The notes: generated by a model from the letters alone, not told the origin. A DNA stretch of 64,000 nucleotides from Desulforhabdus sp. TSK (GCF_022836495.1 NZ_BQXM01000005.1:1-64000), one strand, 5' to 3'; numbered from the stretch's first letter, positions 43,108 to 52,730 are shown. Made by a program: numbers and translations.

Positions 43108-44787
43108 ATGGACTACCGGTTCGATTATCTCGTCATTGGAAGCGGCATTGCCGGACTCTCTTTTGCGCTGAAGGCTGCGCGCACGGGTACCGTCGCCATT
43201 GTGACCAAAAAGGACAAGCTGGAAACCAGCACCAATTACGCCCAGGGGGGGATTGCCTCGGTGCTGGGGCCGGATGATTCCTTTCAGCTCCACATCCAGG
43301 ATACCCTGACGTCCGGCGATGGACTCTGCCATGAAGATGTCGTGGACATGGTGGTGCGGTGCGGCCCGGAGCGGATTCAGGAACTGGTGAGCATGGGGGT
43401 TTTCTTCAACCAGGGATCGGCCGGGACTCCCGCCTTCGACCTGGGAAGGGAAGGGGGGCACAGCCGCAACCGTATCATCCACGCTCATGACCTGACGGGG
43501 CAGGCGGTGGAAAAAGTCCTTATCGCCACTGCTGAAGCAGATCCCAATATCGAAATCTTTGAAAACCACCTCGTCCTGGACCTCATCACGCAGCATCAAT
43601 CCATCAAGGCCGGGTCCATTTCCCTGCAGCAGCAGAATATCTGCCGCGGAGCCTATGTCCTGCGTTCGGAGACGGGGGAAATCTACAGCTTTCTGGCCAA
43701 CGCCGTTCTCCTCTGTACCGGGGGGGCGGGCAAGGCCTATCTTTATACGAGCAATCCCGATGTGGCCACGGGAGACGGCCTCGCCATCGCGTATCGGGCG
43801 GGAGCCGAGTTGGCAAACCTCGAATTCGTCCAATTTCATCCCACCTGCCTCTACCATCCCCTTGCCAAGAACTTTCTCATCTCCGAGGCCGTTCGCGGTG
43901 AGGGCGGACGGTTGATCGACAAGAGAGGGCGGGCTTTCATGGGCGCTTATCATCCCCTGAAGGACCTGGCCTTCCGGGATATCGTGGCCCGGGCCATCGA
44001 TACGGAAATGAAGAAGACGGGGGACGATTGCGTCTTCCTCGACATCAGCCACCGGGATGCGGATTTCCTGCGCACCCGGTTTCCCAATATCCACCAGAAG
44101 TGCCTTTCCCTGGGGATCGATATCACCCGTGACCCCATTCCCGTGGTGCCGGCGGCCCATTACATGTGCGGAGGGATCCTGACGGACAAGAAGGGCAGGA
44201 GCAGCATCGAGAACCTTTACGCCATCGGAGAGTGTGCCTGTACGGGGCTGCATGGGGCCAACCGCCTGGCCAGCAATTCCCTTCTGGAGGCGATGGTCTA
44301 TGCACACAAAGCCGCCCAGGACTGTGCAGACCAACTGGATGGATGGCGAAGCCGGACTCTGCCGGAAGTCCCGCATTGCTTCCGCAGCAGGAATGAAAAT
44401 TCAAGCCTGCTCAGCGAGATGGTGCTCATTACGCACAATTGGGACATCATTCGAAGGTTGATGTGGAACTATGTGGGCATTGTGAGGACGGATAAAAGAC
44501 TGGCCCTGGCTCAGGCGCACATGGCCCAGATCCGCATGGAAATCCGTGAGCATATGCCCCATATCCCCGTCAACGCCGACCTCATCGAGCTGCAGAATCT
44601 GGCCCTGGTGGCGGAGCTCATCATCCGCTGCGCCATCGAGCGAAAAGAGAGCCGCGGGCTCCACTACAACCTGGATCACCCGCAGAAGGACGATGCAAAC
44701 TGGCTGAAGGATACCGTTGTCGTTCGACGCCAGACGGAGGAATTCGTCTGTGCGCTACAACCCAACGACGCGCTGGGACCTCAATGA
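43108..44787 (+). CDS. nadB: L-aspartate oxidase
   Basis: A 559-residue flavoprotein of normal NadB length. The N-terminal dinucleotide fold VIGSGIAGLSFALKAA binds FAD. TNYAQGGIAS, HSRNRIIHAHD, FVQFHPTCLY and the conserved EAVRGEGG and ALYAIGECACTG-like blocks are those of the succinate dehydrogenase/aspartate oxidase family. The lack of a haem-binding partner and the C-terminal helical domain fit NadB rather than SdhA. It converts L-aspartate to iminoaspartate for NAD synthesis; in anaerobes fumarate is the likely electron acceptor. nadA and nadC are not nearby. It overlaps the convergent membrane protein gene by 7 bases. Confidence 0.94.
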   Translation: MDYRFDYLVIGSGIAGLSFALKAARTGTVAIVTKKDKLETSTNYAQGGIASVLGPDDSFQLHIQDTLTSGDGLCHEDVVDMVVRCGPERIQELVSMGVFFNQGSAGTPAFDLGREGGHSRNRIIHAHDLTGQAVEKVLIATAEADPNIEIFENHLVLDLITQHQSIKAGSISLQQQNICRGAYVLRSETGEIYSFLANAVLLCTGGAGKAYLYTSNPDVATGDGLAIAYRAGAELANLEFVQFHPTCLYHPLAKNFLISEAVRGEGGRLIDKRGRAFMGAYHPLKDLAFRDIVARAIDTEMKKTGDDCVFLDISHRDADFLRTRFPNIHQKCLSLGIDITRDPIPVVPAAHYMCGGILTDKKGRSSIENLYAIGECACTGLHGANRLASNSLLEAMVYAHKAAQDCADQLDGWRSRTLPEVPHCFRSRNENSSLLSEMVLITHNWDIIRRLMWNYVGIVRTDKRLALAQAHMAQIRMEIREHMPHIPVNADLIELQNLALVAELIIRCAIERKESRGLHYNLDHPQKDDANWLKDTVVVRRQTEEFVCALQPNDALGPQ

Positions 44788-45245
44788 GCTGCAGGGGGCT
44801 CGACGGTTTCCGCTTCCAGGATCTGGCTGGGGGCGGGAGCCTCCAGAAGTGCCCGCGGGTGCTGCTCCACCCTCATGGTGAAAACCCCCCCCATGAAGCT
44901 GATTTCGTAGTTGCTATTGGAGAGATTGACGTTCTTGAAGGCGTCCCTGAACTTGAGAAACTTGGCTTTGATTTTGCGGTAAATATAAACGGTTCCCGCC
45001 ACACCCAGGCCCAGGGTGCCTAAATATACCCAGAGGGGGGTGGCCAGCACCGTTCCGAATACGGTCAAAAGCCCCACCAGTCCCAAAACCAGAAAAATCT
45101 GGGCGCCCATGATCAAATAAAAATACTGGATGCCCTGATTGATGGTTTTCTGCTCAGCTTCCTGGGGGCTTAAAGGGGTGCTTGCTTCGGATTCTACAGG
45201 TTTTTGACGACCTCGAAATAAACGACGAAACCACATAGGTTGCAT
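44781..45245 (-). CDS. Membrane protein of unknown function
   Basis: A 154-residue protein with a basic N-terminus (MWFRRLFRGRQ), two central membrane segments (FYLIMGAQIFLVLGLVGLL and PLWVYLGTLGLGVAGTVYIY, about residues 42-90), and a soluble C-terminal part ending in an acidic, Pro-rich tail. No family is recognised. It follows another membrane protein gene by 20 bases on the same strand, so the two form an operon and may work together. Its end overlaps nadB by 7 bases. Confidence 0.8.
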   Translation of the reverse strand: MQPMWFRRLFRGRQKPVESEASTPLSPQEAEQKTINQGIQYFYLIMGAQIFLVLGLVGLLTVFGTVLATPLWVYLGTLGLGVAGTVYIYRKIKAKFLKFRDAFKNVNLSNSNYEISFMGGVFTMRVEQHPRALLEAPAPSQILEAETVEPPAAH

Positions 45246-45265
45246 TTCCTCTCTGATGGAACGAC

Positions 45266-46060
45266 TTACCTGGGATCTTGCGCCTCATTCATGGGGTTGG
45301 GCAGCAGGGGAGGGGGAGGATCCCGCTGGATGAGCATCTGCTGCTCCACTCTAAATTTCTCCAGGTGAAGCTGATTTTCCAACATCTGCTTGGACAGTTT
45401 ATAGCGCAGGTAGATGATCCACGTGATGATGAGAGCCAGGAAAATGGACGTGCCCAGGAAGAACCATTTGTATTCCCTGATGGCGGTTACCGTGATCGTG
45501 GCGAAATCCCCGAGAAAGTTGGGAACCATCCAGAGCAGCAGAACGCCGAGGACGATCAGGAAGCCCATGTAGTAGATGGAAACACCTCGGAACGAATGCA
45601 GGATGTTTCCAAACTGGTTCTTGTGGAGGCCCATCTCGCCGCCTTCCGTGTCCGGGAGCTCCTCCTGTTCTTCACCGTAAAGAAGGGACAGGTAAACTCG
45701 AACCAGAAAGGAGACCAGCAAAATCAGCCCCACGGGAATGCCCACCGCAGCGGAGACCCAGGCTCGAAACGGAAAGGGCGCCGCTTCAGACTCGAGACGG
45801 ACCTGGTAGTTGGCCAATGGGCCGAAGTTGTTCTCGAAGACCATCTTTTCGTAACTGGTCAGAGCGGTCCCGGCAGTCTCGTAAACTTTCGTGCCGTTGG
45901 TATCCAGAACGATCACACGCGACTTCTGTCCCGCCTGGCTGGCTGAAGCCATGTAAATGAGCAGTTCCAGTATCAGGAATGCCACAACGCTGATGGTCAG
46001 GACGATCTTTTGGTAACGTGTTCCCTCAAACAGGTCTTGAAGACGTAATTTCTGTGACAT
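45266..46060 (-). CDS. Membrane protein of unknown function, four predicted membrane segments
   Basis: About 264 residues. A first membrane segment at about 19-39 (IVLTISVVAFLILELLIYMA) is followed by an outer domain of about 65 residues (SRVIVLDTNGTKVYET). Then come segments near 112-130, 170-190 and 210-232, and a charged C-terminal helix with a Pro-rich end (RDPPPPLLPNP). It resembles nothing I can name. The ATG at 46060 has a weak GGGA site; a TTG at 46081 is the alternative. It is the first gene of a pair with the 154-residue membrane protein. Confidence 0.8.
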   Translation of the reverse strand: MSQKLRLQDLFEGTRYQKIVLTISVVAFLILELLIYMASASQAGQKSRVIVLDTNGTKVYETAGTALTSYEKMVFENNFGPLANYQVRLESEAAPFPFRAWVSAAVGIPVGLILLVSFLVRVYLSLLYGEEQEELPDTEGGEMGLHKNQFGNILHSFRGVSIYYMGFLIVLGVLLLWMVPNFLGDFATITVTAIREYKWFFLGTSIFLALIITWIIYLRYKLSKQMLENQLHLEKFRVEQQMLIQRDPPPPLLPNPMNEAQDPR

Positions 46061-46251
46061 GGTTCCCAATTCGCGAATCAAACGAAGAGAATGGTTGAAA
46101 AAATCCTACCGCCAATGCCGAATCACCTTCATTTTCTTACATTTTCCGAGGTGTGACGGACGTCAGCTCCCTCTACCTGCCCCGTCGGATCACACGCCGT
46201 AACGCTAACATCCGGTTTCGGCGGAGTCAAATGAAAATACCCCCGTCGGGC

Positions 46252-47019
46252 TCAGTTGGATTCCCGAATGACAAGACCTTCCATGTGCTCTTTGCGATTG
46301 AATTCGGCGGCAAAACGCTGCGCCTCGTCCCGACTGCCGAAAGATCCCACCAGCACACGGTTCCACCGTCCGCTGCCGCTCAGATCGAGGCTTTCCAGCC
46401 GCGAATCGTAGCCCTTGGATTTCAGCTGATCCAGGAGCTTTTGAGCGTTCTCCAGGTCTTTCAACGATGCGATGAGCAGGGTGAAATGCTCTCCCATGTT
46501 CTCGGACGGGCCATTTGCCGGCTGGGCTTTGGCCACTTCCGCCTTTTCCATTTTGGCGGCGGGGGCTTCTTCAGCTTTGGGCTTGGTGGCGGGCGCTTCC
46601 TGGTCCGCTTCTTTGGATGAGGGCTTGACGGCTATGGCTGCAGGGGGAGACTGCCCCTTGGAGGGAGATTGAGGAGGGACCTTTCCCCCACCCGCAAGAT
46701 CCTGGTAGTACCTCAAAGATTCCACCATCTTCCTGGGAGACTCCCATGTTTCGGCGGCATTTTCGGGCGGAGGCGTCGGCTGCCGCCCCAGGCCGAGGAA
46801 ACGGAGAAATTCAGCCTTGTACGACGTGTCTTTGAGGTCGATCAATGGAATCCCCCGTCCCACGAGGATTCCGAAAATGAACATCCAGGTGATGGTGAGG
46901 ATCAGGCCGAGGGAGTAGAGTACCAGCTGTCCGAGGCTCCATTCAAAACGATAGCGCCTGGGCTCTTTTTGCGTTTCCGTCTGACGTGATGGGCTTTCTT
47001 TCAAAGCAGGTTCCAGCAT
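46252..47019 (-). CDS. SPOR-domain membrane protein
   Basis: A 255-residue protein. A single membrane segment at about 30-52 (LVLYSLGLILTITWMFIFGI) follows a cytoplasmic basic tail. A Pro/Ala/Lys-rich linker spans about 85-165. The C-terminal SPOR domain covers about 172-255 (FTLLIASLKDLENAQKLLDQL, RWNRVLVGSFGSRDEA). SPOR domains bind peptidoglycan strands stripped of side peptides, mostly at division sites, so a role in cell division or envelope upkeep is likely. It is co-directional with argS upstream, 155 bases apart, an arrangement that recurs in related bacteria as far as I recall. Confidence 0.9.
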   Translation of the reverse strand: MLEPALKESPSRQTETQKEPRRYRFEWSLGQLVLYSLGLILTITWMFIFGILVGRGIPLIDLKDTSYKAEFLRFLGLGRQPTPPPENAAETWESPRKMVESLRYYQDLAGGGKVPPQSPSKGQSPPAAIAVKPSSKEADQEAPATKPKAEEAPAAKMEKAEVAKAQPANGPSENMGEHFTLLIASLKDLENAQKLLDQLKSKGYDSRLESLDLSGSGRWNRVLVGSFGSRDEAQRFAAEFNRKEHMEGLVIRESN

Positions 47020-47174
47020 GGCCCCATTTCCTCTTCAGCATTCCCTCGGTATTGGAAACGCGAACATCCAGGAGAACCGGACGCGCCTGCGCATCCATGG
47101 CTCATCGCGGTGTCTCCGCCGGCGGAGGCGGGTCCGCCCCAAAGGGACCAGAGGTACTCCTCCACCGGGACCTG

Positions 47175-48857
47175 TCACATTTTTTCCGGGGCTCCGACCC
47201 CCAGCAGCTCCAGAGCGTTCCGGATCACCTGCCGCACGGCGCCCGCCAGGTAAAGCCTGGCCTGAGTCAATTCATTGTCGTCGCCCAGGATGCGATTGCG
47301 ATTGTAATAGCTGTGAAAAAGGGAGACGAGCTCATGCAGGTAGTAGGGAATGAAGTGTGGCTGCAAGGCACTCGCGCAGTTGGCCAGGACTGCGGGATAT
47401 TCCCCCAGCAGCTTCATGATCTCCAGTTCCTGCCCTTCGACGAGGCGGTCCAGGTTGCAGGGCGGGCCGTCGGGAGAATCTCCGCATGCAATGCCCCGCT
47501 CCCGGGCCACGTCGAAAATGCTGCACAGACGGGCATGAGCGTACTGCACATAATAGACGGGATTGTCGTTGCTTTGCATTTTCGCCACGTCCAGATCGAA
47601 ATCCAGCTGGCTGTCGGAGCGCCGCGTGAGAAAAATAAACCGGCAGGCATCCTTCCCCACTTCATCGAGGACCTCCCGGAGGGTGACGAATTCTCCCGAC
47701 CGTGTGGACATGGCCACCGGGGCTCCTCCGCGCAGCAGGTTCACCAGTTGGACCAGGATGATCTTGAGATCGCTCCGGGCACGTCCCATGGCCTCCACGC
47801 CCGCCAGCATGCGTTCGACGTAACCGTGGTGGTCCGCCCCCCAGATATCCACCACGAAATCGAAGCCGCGGCTGAATTTGTTCTTGTGATAGGCCAGGTC
47901 CGAGGCAAAGTAGGTGCTCACACCATTGGCCCGAATCACGACCCTGTCTTTTTCATCTCCAAAGGCGGTACTGCGGAACCAACGTGCCCCTTCTTCTTCG
48001 TAAATGTACCCTCGCGCTTCCAGTTCGTCCATGGTCTTGCGCACGGCGTCGGCGTCATGGAGACTTTGTTCGCTGAACCAGTGGTCGATGGTGACGCCAA
48101 AAGCGTTCAGGTCATCCCGGATGCCGGCCAGAATGCGGTCCCCCGCATAGCGCGTGAAGATCGGCAGGACCTCCTCCAGGGGAGTCCGATGATACTGGCG
48201 GCCTACCTCCTGGGCGAAGTCTCGGGCGAGGTCCCGCATGTATTCGCCCTGGTAGTGAGCGTCGGGAAATTCGATGCTTTCCCCCATGACTTCCTGGTAG
48301 CGGTAGTAGAGGCTCCGACCCAGGGTGTCCATCTGGTTGCCCGCGTCGTTGATGTAGTATTCCCTTTCCACCTGGAACCCGCAGGCCATCAGAATGCGGG
48401 CCAGTACATCCCCCGTGGCGGCCCCACGCCCGTGCCCGATGTGTAGAGGACCTGTGGGATTGGCGCTGACAAATTCCACCTGGACCTTCTTGCCCGCGCC
48501 TATGTCCTGGCGGCCGTAGGTGCCCGGTTCCCGGTAAATGTCCTTCAGGACTCCGTGCCAGGCACGAGGCTGAACAAAAATATTGATGAAGCCGGGTCCA
48601 GCGATTTCAACTTTACCGATGATGCCTTCAGGGTCCTTTAAATTGGCAATGATCTGTGCTGCGATCTCACGGGGGTTGCGCTTCAGTTGACGTGTCAGGC
48701 TCATGGCGACGTTGGTGGCATAGTCCCCATGCTGCGCCGCCTTGGGAATATCCAGTTCGATGTTCAAGCCGGCAGGCGTCGCTCCTTCTATGGCCTCCAG
48801 CAGGGGAGCGACGGCATCGGCAAGCAGTTGGATGATCTGGCTTCGAACAGGGATCAT
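47175..48857 (-). CDS. argS: Arginyl-tRNA synthetase
   Basis: A 560-residue class I synthetase of normal length. An N-terminal Add1 domain (GDYATNVAMSLTRQLKRNP) leads into the catalytic fold with FVSANPTGPLHIGHGRGA, which contains the HIGH box. The KMSKS-like loop reads MSTRSGEFVTL, the usual divergent form in ArgRS. The DALR anticodon-binding domain ends the protein (YVQYAHARLCSIF, and the terminal RQVIRNALELLGV). The start at 48857 follows an AGGAAGGA site; an upstream in-frame ATG at 48929 would add 24 residues of non-family sequence. Confidence 0.96.
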   Translation of the reverse strand: MIPVRSQIIQLLADAVAPLLEAIEGATPAGLNIELDIPKAAQHGDYATNVAMSLTRQLKRNPREIAAQIIANLKDPEGIIGKVEIAGPGFINIFVQPRAWHGVLKDIYREPGTYGRQDIGAGKKVQVEFVSANPTGPLHIGHGRGAATGDVLARILMACGFQVEREYYINDAGNQMDTLGRSLYYRYQEVMGESIEFPDAHYQGEYMRDLARDFAQEVGRQYHRTPLEEVLPIFTRYAGDRILAGIRDDLNAFGVTIDHWFSEQSLHDADAVRKTMDELEARGYIYEEEGARWFRSTAFGDEKDRVVIRANGVSTYFASDLAYHKNKFSRGFDFVVDIWGADHHGYVERMLAGVEAMGRARSDLKIILVQLVNLLRGGAPVAMSTRSGEFVTLREVLDEVGKDACRFIFLTRRSDSQLDFDLDVAKMQSNDNPVYYVQYAHARLCSIFDVARERGIACGDSPDGPPCNLDRLVEGQELEIMKLLGEYPAVLANCASALQPHFIPYYLHELVSLFHSYYNRNRILGDDNELTQARLYLAGAVRQVIRNALELLGVGAPEKM

Positions 48858-49154
48858 GAATAAGGGTCCTTCCTCATATGACATAGTCGTGGGTGCACGC
48901 TTCAATTCAGGCGCGATGTTACCGATCACGGGGTTTATATATCACCAGTACCAGGGGTGCAAGTTTCTCGTGAGCCACATCCGAACGGCAAATGGCATGC
49001 GGCAGCTCCGCCTGCCGGAAAGATGGGGAGCTTCGGCAGGAAAGCCTCGGAGTCCGGTCTGTGCCGGCCGCCATTGATCTCTTTGCAACGCACTGAAAAT
49101 ATGTTAGGCGATCTCAGCGTCAAACGGAAGCAATCATTTGGAGGAAAAGAGGGG

Positions 49155-49355
49155 ATGTTCGACGGGTATTTTTTTACTGTGGCGGGACTCATCTGTTTCT
49201 TTGAAGGGCTGCCCTATCTGGCTTCTCCCGATCACCTGAAGGCCTGGCTCCTGAAAGTCTGTTCCATGCCCAACCGGCACCTGCGCCTGTTGGGGGGAGC
49301 CATGATGGTTCTCGGGCTTTTGCTGGTTTACTGGGGGAGACATCATGGTGGTTAG
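49155..49355 (+). CDS. DUF2065-family small membrane protein
   Basis: A 66-residue protein with two membrane segments (YFFTVAGLICFFEGLPYLA and LRLLGGAMMVLGLLLVYW), matching the DUF2065 family (E. coli YjeT type): F-x-E-G-x-P-Y-L followed by a short loop and a second hydrophobic helix. The function is unknown. The ATG at 49155 has a GAGGA site. Its stop lies inside the queA start region (11-base overlap), so it is coupled to queA. Confidence 0.8.
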   Translation: MFDGYFFTVAGLICFFEGLPYLASPDHLKAWLLKVCSMPNRHLRLLGGAMMVLGLLLVYWGRHHGG

Positions 49356-50421
49356 TCGGGAGGCCACTTATGGATTGGAGCACTACCGATACGATCTTCC
49401 CGAAGAGCTGATCGCCCAGGTTCCGTCGGGGCAGCGGGATGCCTCGCGCCTTCTCGTGCTGGATCGCGTGCGGGAGTGCATGGAGCACCGGCACTTCGGC
49501 GACCTTCCAGGCTACCTCGGGGAGGGCGATCTGTTGGTCGTCAACGATACGCGTGTCGTGCCCGCGCGGCTCCGGGGGACGAAGGAGACGGGAGGGCGGG
49601 TGGAACTGCTGGTCCTCGACCCTTACAAGTCTTCCGAAAAAGGATGGGACGAGGGATATACCTGCCTCCTGAAGGCGGCCAAGCACACCCGAGCCGACAG
49701 CATCATCACCCTTACGGGGGGAATCCAGGTGAAAGTTCTCGATTCCCTCCCGGAAGGGAAAGCCATGGTTCGCTTTCTGACCCCGGAGCCTCTCCTGGAC
49801 CTTCTTCATCGCAATGGGGAAGTGCCCCTTCCCCCTTATATCCAGCGCAACGGGGCTCCTGCTCCCGTCGATGACGCCGAGGCATACCAGACGGTCTATG
49901 CCCGGAACCCGGGGGCCGTGGCAGCCCCTACCGCGGGGCTTCATTTCAGCCGATCGATCCTGGAGCAACTGGAGCGCCTGGGGGTCCGGCAGACCACCGT
50001 GACCCTCCATGTGGGCTATGGGACCTTTGCTCCCATTCGGGTGGACGACGTGCGAAACCATCGGATGCATGCCGAATACGTGGAAGTGAATGCGGCGGCC
50101 TCCCAGGCCGTGGAAGCGGCCAAACGAGAAGGACGCAGGGTTGTGGCCGTCGGGACGACGGTGGTGCGCACCTTGGAATGGGTCGCCCTGCAGTGTGGAG
50201 CAGTCCTTCCTTACACCGGGCTCTGCGACCACTACATCTATCCCGGCTACGGGTTCCGATGCGTCGATGCCATGATCACCAATTTTCACCTGCCCCAGTC
50301 GACCCTCTTGCTCCTCGTGTCTGCCTTTGCCGGAAGGGAGCGCATCCTGCACGCCTACGAGGAAGCTGTTTTGAAGCGCTACCGCTTCTTCAGCTACGGC
50401 GACGCCATGCTGATCTTGTGA
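49345..50421 (+). CDS. queA: S-adenosylmethionine:tRNA ribosyltransferase-isomerase
   Basis: A 358-residue QueA of normal size. Family blocks are visible from the N-terminus: YDLPEELIAQVP, RDASRLLVLDR, LLVVNDTRVVPARL, then AAPTAGLHF, LHVGYGTFAPIR, HRMHAEYVEV, VVAVGTTVVRTLE and the end MITNFHLPQSTLLLLVSAF. It transfers the ribosyl part of SAM to preQ1 in tRNA on the way to queuosine. Its ATG overlaps the DUF2065 stop and has a GGGGGAG site. tgt, which acts one step earlier, is 230 bases downstream in the same direction, with a REP-like palindrome between. Confidence 0.97.
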   Translation: MVVSREATYGLEHYRYDLPEELIAQVPSGQRDASRLLVLDRVRECMEHRHFGDLPGYLGEGDLLVVNDTRVVPARLRGTKETGGRVELLVLDPYKSSEKGWDEGYTCLLKAAKHTRADSIITLTGGIQVKVLDSLPEGKAMVRFLTPEPLLDLLHRNGEVPLPPYIQRNGAPAPVDDAEAYQTVYARNPGAVAAPTAGLHFSRSILEQLERLGVRQTTVTLHVGYGTFAPIRVDDVRNHRMHAEYVEVNAAASQAVEAAKREGRRVVAVGTTVVRTLEWVALQCGAVLPYTGLCDHYIYPGYGFRCVDAMITNFHLPQSTLLLLVSAFAGRERILHAYEEAVLKRYRFFSYGDAMLIL

Positions 50422-50497
50422 GGGTGAGGCCGCAGCCTGTGAAGGCCTGGTGTCAATGGAGTAAGTACCGAAGATCGTAAATACGCGACTATTTCTT

Positions 50498-50573
50498 TCT
50501 AGGAACGGCTTCCAGCCGTGACATGAAGGGGTAAATGCAGCTTCTGTCGCGGCAGGATGCCGCTCCTACAAAA
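50498..50573. repeat. REP-like palindrome, copy B
   Basis: The left arm reads AGGAACGGCTTCCAGCCGTG (a two-base variant of the family) and the right arm CGCGGCAGGATGCCGCTCC, with a longer spacer than the other copies. It lies between queA and tgt, which run in the same direction, so here it could attenuate or stabilise a shared transcript. Confidence 0.7.
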
Positions 50574-50650
50574 GGACAAAAGTAACCGGCTGCGTCATTG
50601 CGGTCCGTGGGACTAAGACCGGAGAGGGGAATGCTTGAAAGAAAAGGATT

Positions 50651-51769
50651 GTGACCTTGGACTTTGAAATCATTGCCCGGGACCCCGCCTGTGGGGCGCG
50701 GCGCGGGCGGTTCACGACAGCCCACAACATCGTGGAAACGCCCGTTTTCATGCCCGTGGGGACTCAGGCCACCGTGAAGAGCCTTTCACCCGACGAACTG
50801 GAGGCACTGGGCGCCCGCATCATCCTCGGAAACACTTATCATCTCTACCTGAGGCCCGGCTCAGATCGCATTGCGCGACTGGGTGGTTTGCATGCCTTCA
50901 TGGGCTGGAACGGGTCCATCTTGACGGACAGTGGCGGGTTCCAGGTGTTCAGTTTGGCCCGTATCAATAAAATCGAAGAGGACGGCGTCGTTTTCCAGTC
51001 CCACATCGATGGCTCCCGGCACCTGATCCGCCCGGAAACGTCCATGGAAATTCAGATGCATCTCGGCTCGGATATCGCCATGGCCTTCGACGAATGCACG
51101 CCCTATCCCGTCACCTTTGACTATGCCCATGACTCCATGGAACGGACGGTGCGATGGGCTCTGAGGTGCCGGGAGGCTCATACGCGTTCGGACCAGGCCC
51201 TTTTTGGAATCGTCCAGGGGAGTGTCTTCGTGGATCTGAGGCAGGCCTGCCTCGAAAAGCTCGTGAATATCGGCTTTGACGGGTACGCTCTGGGAAGCCT
51301 CTCCGTGGGGGAAAGCAAGGAAGAGATGCTGCAAGTTCTGGAAAATATGACCCCTCGCCTGCCCGAGGATCGTCCCCGTTACCTCATGGGCGTGGGGACT
51401 CCCGAGGACCTGGTGGAAGGGGTGCGCCTGGGGGTGGATATGTTCGACTGTGTCATGCCCACGCGCAACGCCCGAAACGGAATGCTTTTCACGTCCCGGG
51501 GCAGCCTCCAGATCAAGAACAGCGCCTACACCGATGACCCGGAGCCCATCGAGCGCGGCTGTACGTGCTATACATGCCAGCGGTTTTCCCGGGCCTACCT
51601 GCGTCATCTTTTCATGGCCCGTGAAATCCTGGCCTATCGCCTGAACACCCTTCACAACCTTCACTACTACCTGCAGCTCATGGCCGGGATACGCAGATCC
51701 ATCGAGGAAGGCCGATTCGAAGCATGGCGGAAGGAATTCTATGCCCTGCGTGGAGGCGGGGAGCCATGA
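50651..51769 (+). CDS. tgt: Queuine tRNA-ribosyltransferase (tRNA-guanine transglycosylase)
   Basis: A 372-residue enzyme of normal length. The barrel has LTDSGGFQVFSL with the general-base Asp, the nucleophile Asp in MFDCVMPTRNARNG, and the zinc site CTCYTCQRFSRAYLRHL near the C-terminus (three Cys and one His). It exchanges guanine at position 34 of GUN-anticodon tRNAs for preQ1. The GTG at 50651 is very close to its AGGA site; a TTG at 50657 is better spaced and cannot be excluded. Pathway partner of queA upstream. Confidence 0.96.
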   Translation: MTLDFEIIARDPACGARRGRFTTAHNIVETPVFMPVGTQATVKSLSPDELEALGARIILGNTYHLYLRPGSDRIARLGGLHAFMGWNGSILTDSGGFQVFSLARINKIEEDGVVFQSHIDGSRHLIRPETSMEIQMHLGSDIAMAFDECTPYPVTFDYAHDSMERTVRWALRCREAHTRSDQALFGIVQGSVFVDLRQACLEKLVNIGFDGYALGSLSVGESKEEMLQVLENMTPRLPEDRPRYLMGVGTPEDLVEGVRLGVDMFDCVMPTRNARNGMLFTSRGSLQIKNSAYTDDPEPIERGCTCYTCQRFSRAYLRHLFMAREILAYRLNTLHNLHYYLQLMAGIRRSIEEGRFEAWRKEFYALRGGGEP

Positions 51770-51837
51770 CGATTGGTCCCCAGTATGCCGGAAATGCTTG
51801 AAAATTTGTTGTTGATCCACCCCCGTAATAATGAGGA

Positions 51838-52521
51838 TCAGAGAGAAGATTCCTCACTGTTGTGGGGGGTGACCCTGAGAAAAACGAGGCAATCCTCCAC
51901 CCCGTCGCACACCCAGTTCATCCCCTGGAGCGCCCCGGTCGAAAGCTCCCTGCCGTCCAGGTCCACAGCTCGGCATCCTTCCCAGAAATCCGGCGTTTGT
52001 CCTTTCAGGAAGTCCTCCATCACCCCGCATTCCACGTACAGACCCTTTTGGAGAAAGCCTTTTCCCAGTTCCCGGATGAGCAGATTGAAGAGCTTCATCC
52101 GGATCATGATTTCCTCTTCCCGGGGGTGCTCTTCCTCGGACTCGTGAGTGATCTGTGAGCGCATGGCGGCGTAAAAACCGCCCCGACGCAGTGTGGCGCC
52201 CACCAGTCCCGGCATGGCCGCCGAAAGTGCCACGATGGAGCCCTCGGCGGGAACGGCATGGGAGACGTCATCCACCGCTTTCCCGTCGATGAAGAGGGTT
52301 TGAATTCTTTCCTCCAGGTATTCCGGAGTGATGCCGGGCTGCTGACAGAGGATCGTTCTGAGGCTCATGCCTTTGCGAACCTTGATGCGGAAGCCTCGCT
52401 GCAGGAGCTGGAAAAAACAGGGGAACCTGTCCTCCCTGACGGTGAGGCTCAAACGGAACAGGTGCGGCTTTTCAGCAGCGTTCTCAGCATCCGTTTTCTG
52501 CAGTGGAACTGTATCGGCCAT
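51838..52521 (-). CDS. Unknown protein with a possible beta-grasp (MoaD/ThiS-like) part
   Basis: A 227-residue soluble protein I do not recognise. Residues about 48-115 read like a ubiquitin-like beta-grasp sequence: a hydrophobic strand, VRKGMSLRTIL, then LFIDGKAVDD and VPAEGSIVALSAAMPGLVGA. No C-terminal Gly-Gly is present, so sulphur-carrier chemistry is not indicated. The second half has an unusual Glu-rich loop (HESEEEHPREEEI) and ends in beta-rich sequence (GMNWVCDGVEDCLVFLRV). The ATG at 52521 has an AAAGGAG site. It is convergent with tgt and stands alone. Confidence 0.7.
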   Translation of the reverse strand: MADTVPLQKTDAENAAEKPHLFRLSLTVREDRFPCFFQLLQRGFRIKVRKGMSLRTILCQQPGITPEYLEERIQTLFIDGKAVDDVSHAVPAEGSIVALSAAMPGLVGATLRRGGFYAAMRSQITHESEEEHPREEEIMIRMKLFNLLIRELGKGFLQKGLYVECGVMEDFLKGQTPDFWEGCRAVDLDGRELSTGALQGMNWVCDGVEDCLVFLRVTPHNSEESSL

Positions 52522-52633
52522 GATGCACTCTCCTTTGAGAGAAACAGTACAGATTATCCTTTGATTGACAATAACCCGCAAAAACTTATTTTTTTGTAAG
52601 CTGTACTCTGTCAACTGTGTTTCGCAGGGTATC

Positions 52634-52671
52634 CTCCCCTGATTCCCCCCTTGAGGGGGGTAAGGGGGTGT
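52634..52671. repeat. Short palindromic repeat of the CCCCCCTTGAGGGGGG type
   Basis: A perfect hexamer palindrome CCCCCC-TTGA-GGGGGG with further C- and G-rich arms either side. This is a form commonly dispersed in bacterial genomes. It lies between the divergent 51838-52521 gene and the small secreted peptide gene. Confidence 0.5.
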
Positions 52672-52730
52672 CATCTTGCCCGGATTGACTACTTTGACGG
52701 AGCACTCGAAGATATAAAGGAGAAAATCTC

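Noticed and set aside
46986-48446. 486-codon open frame opposite argS
   Set aside because: It has no family resemblance, and argS on the other strand is certain.
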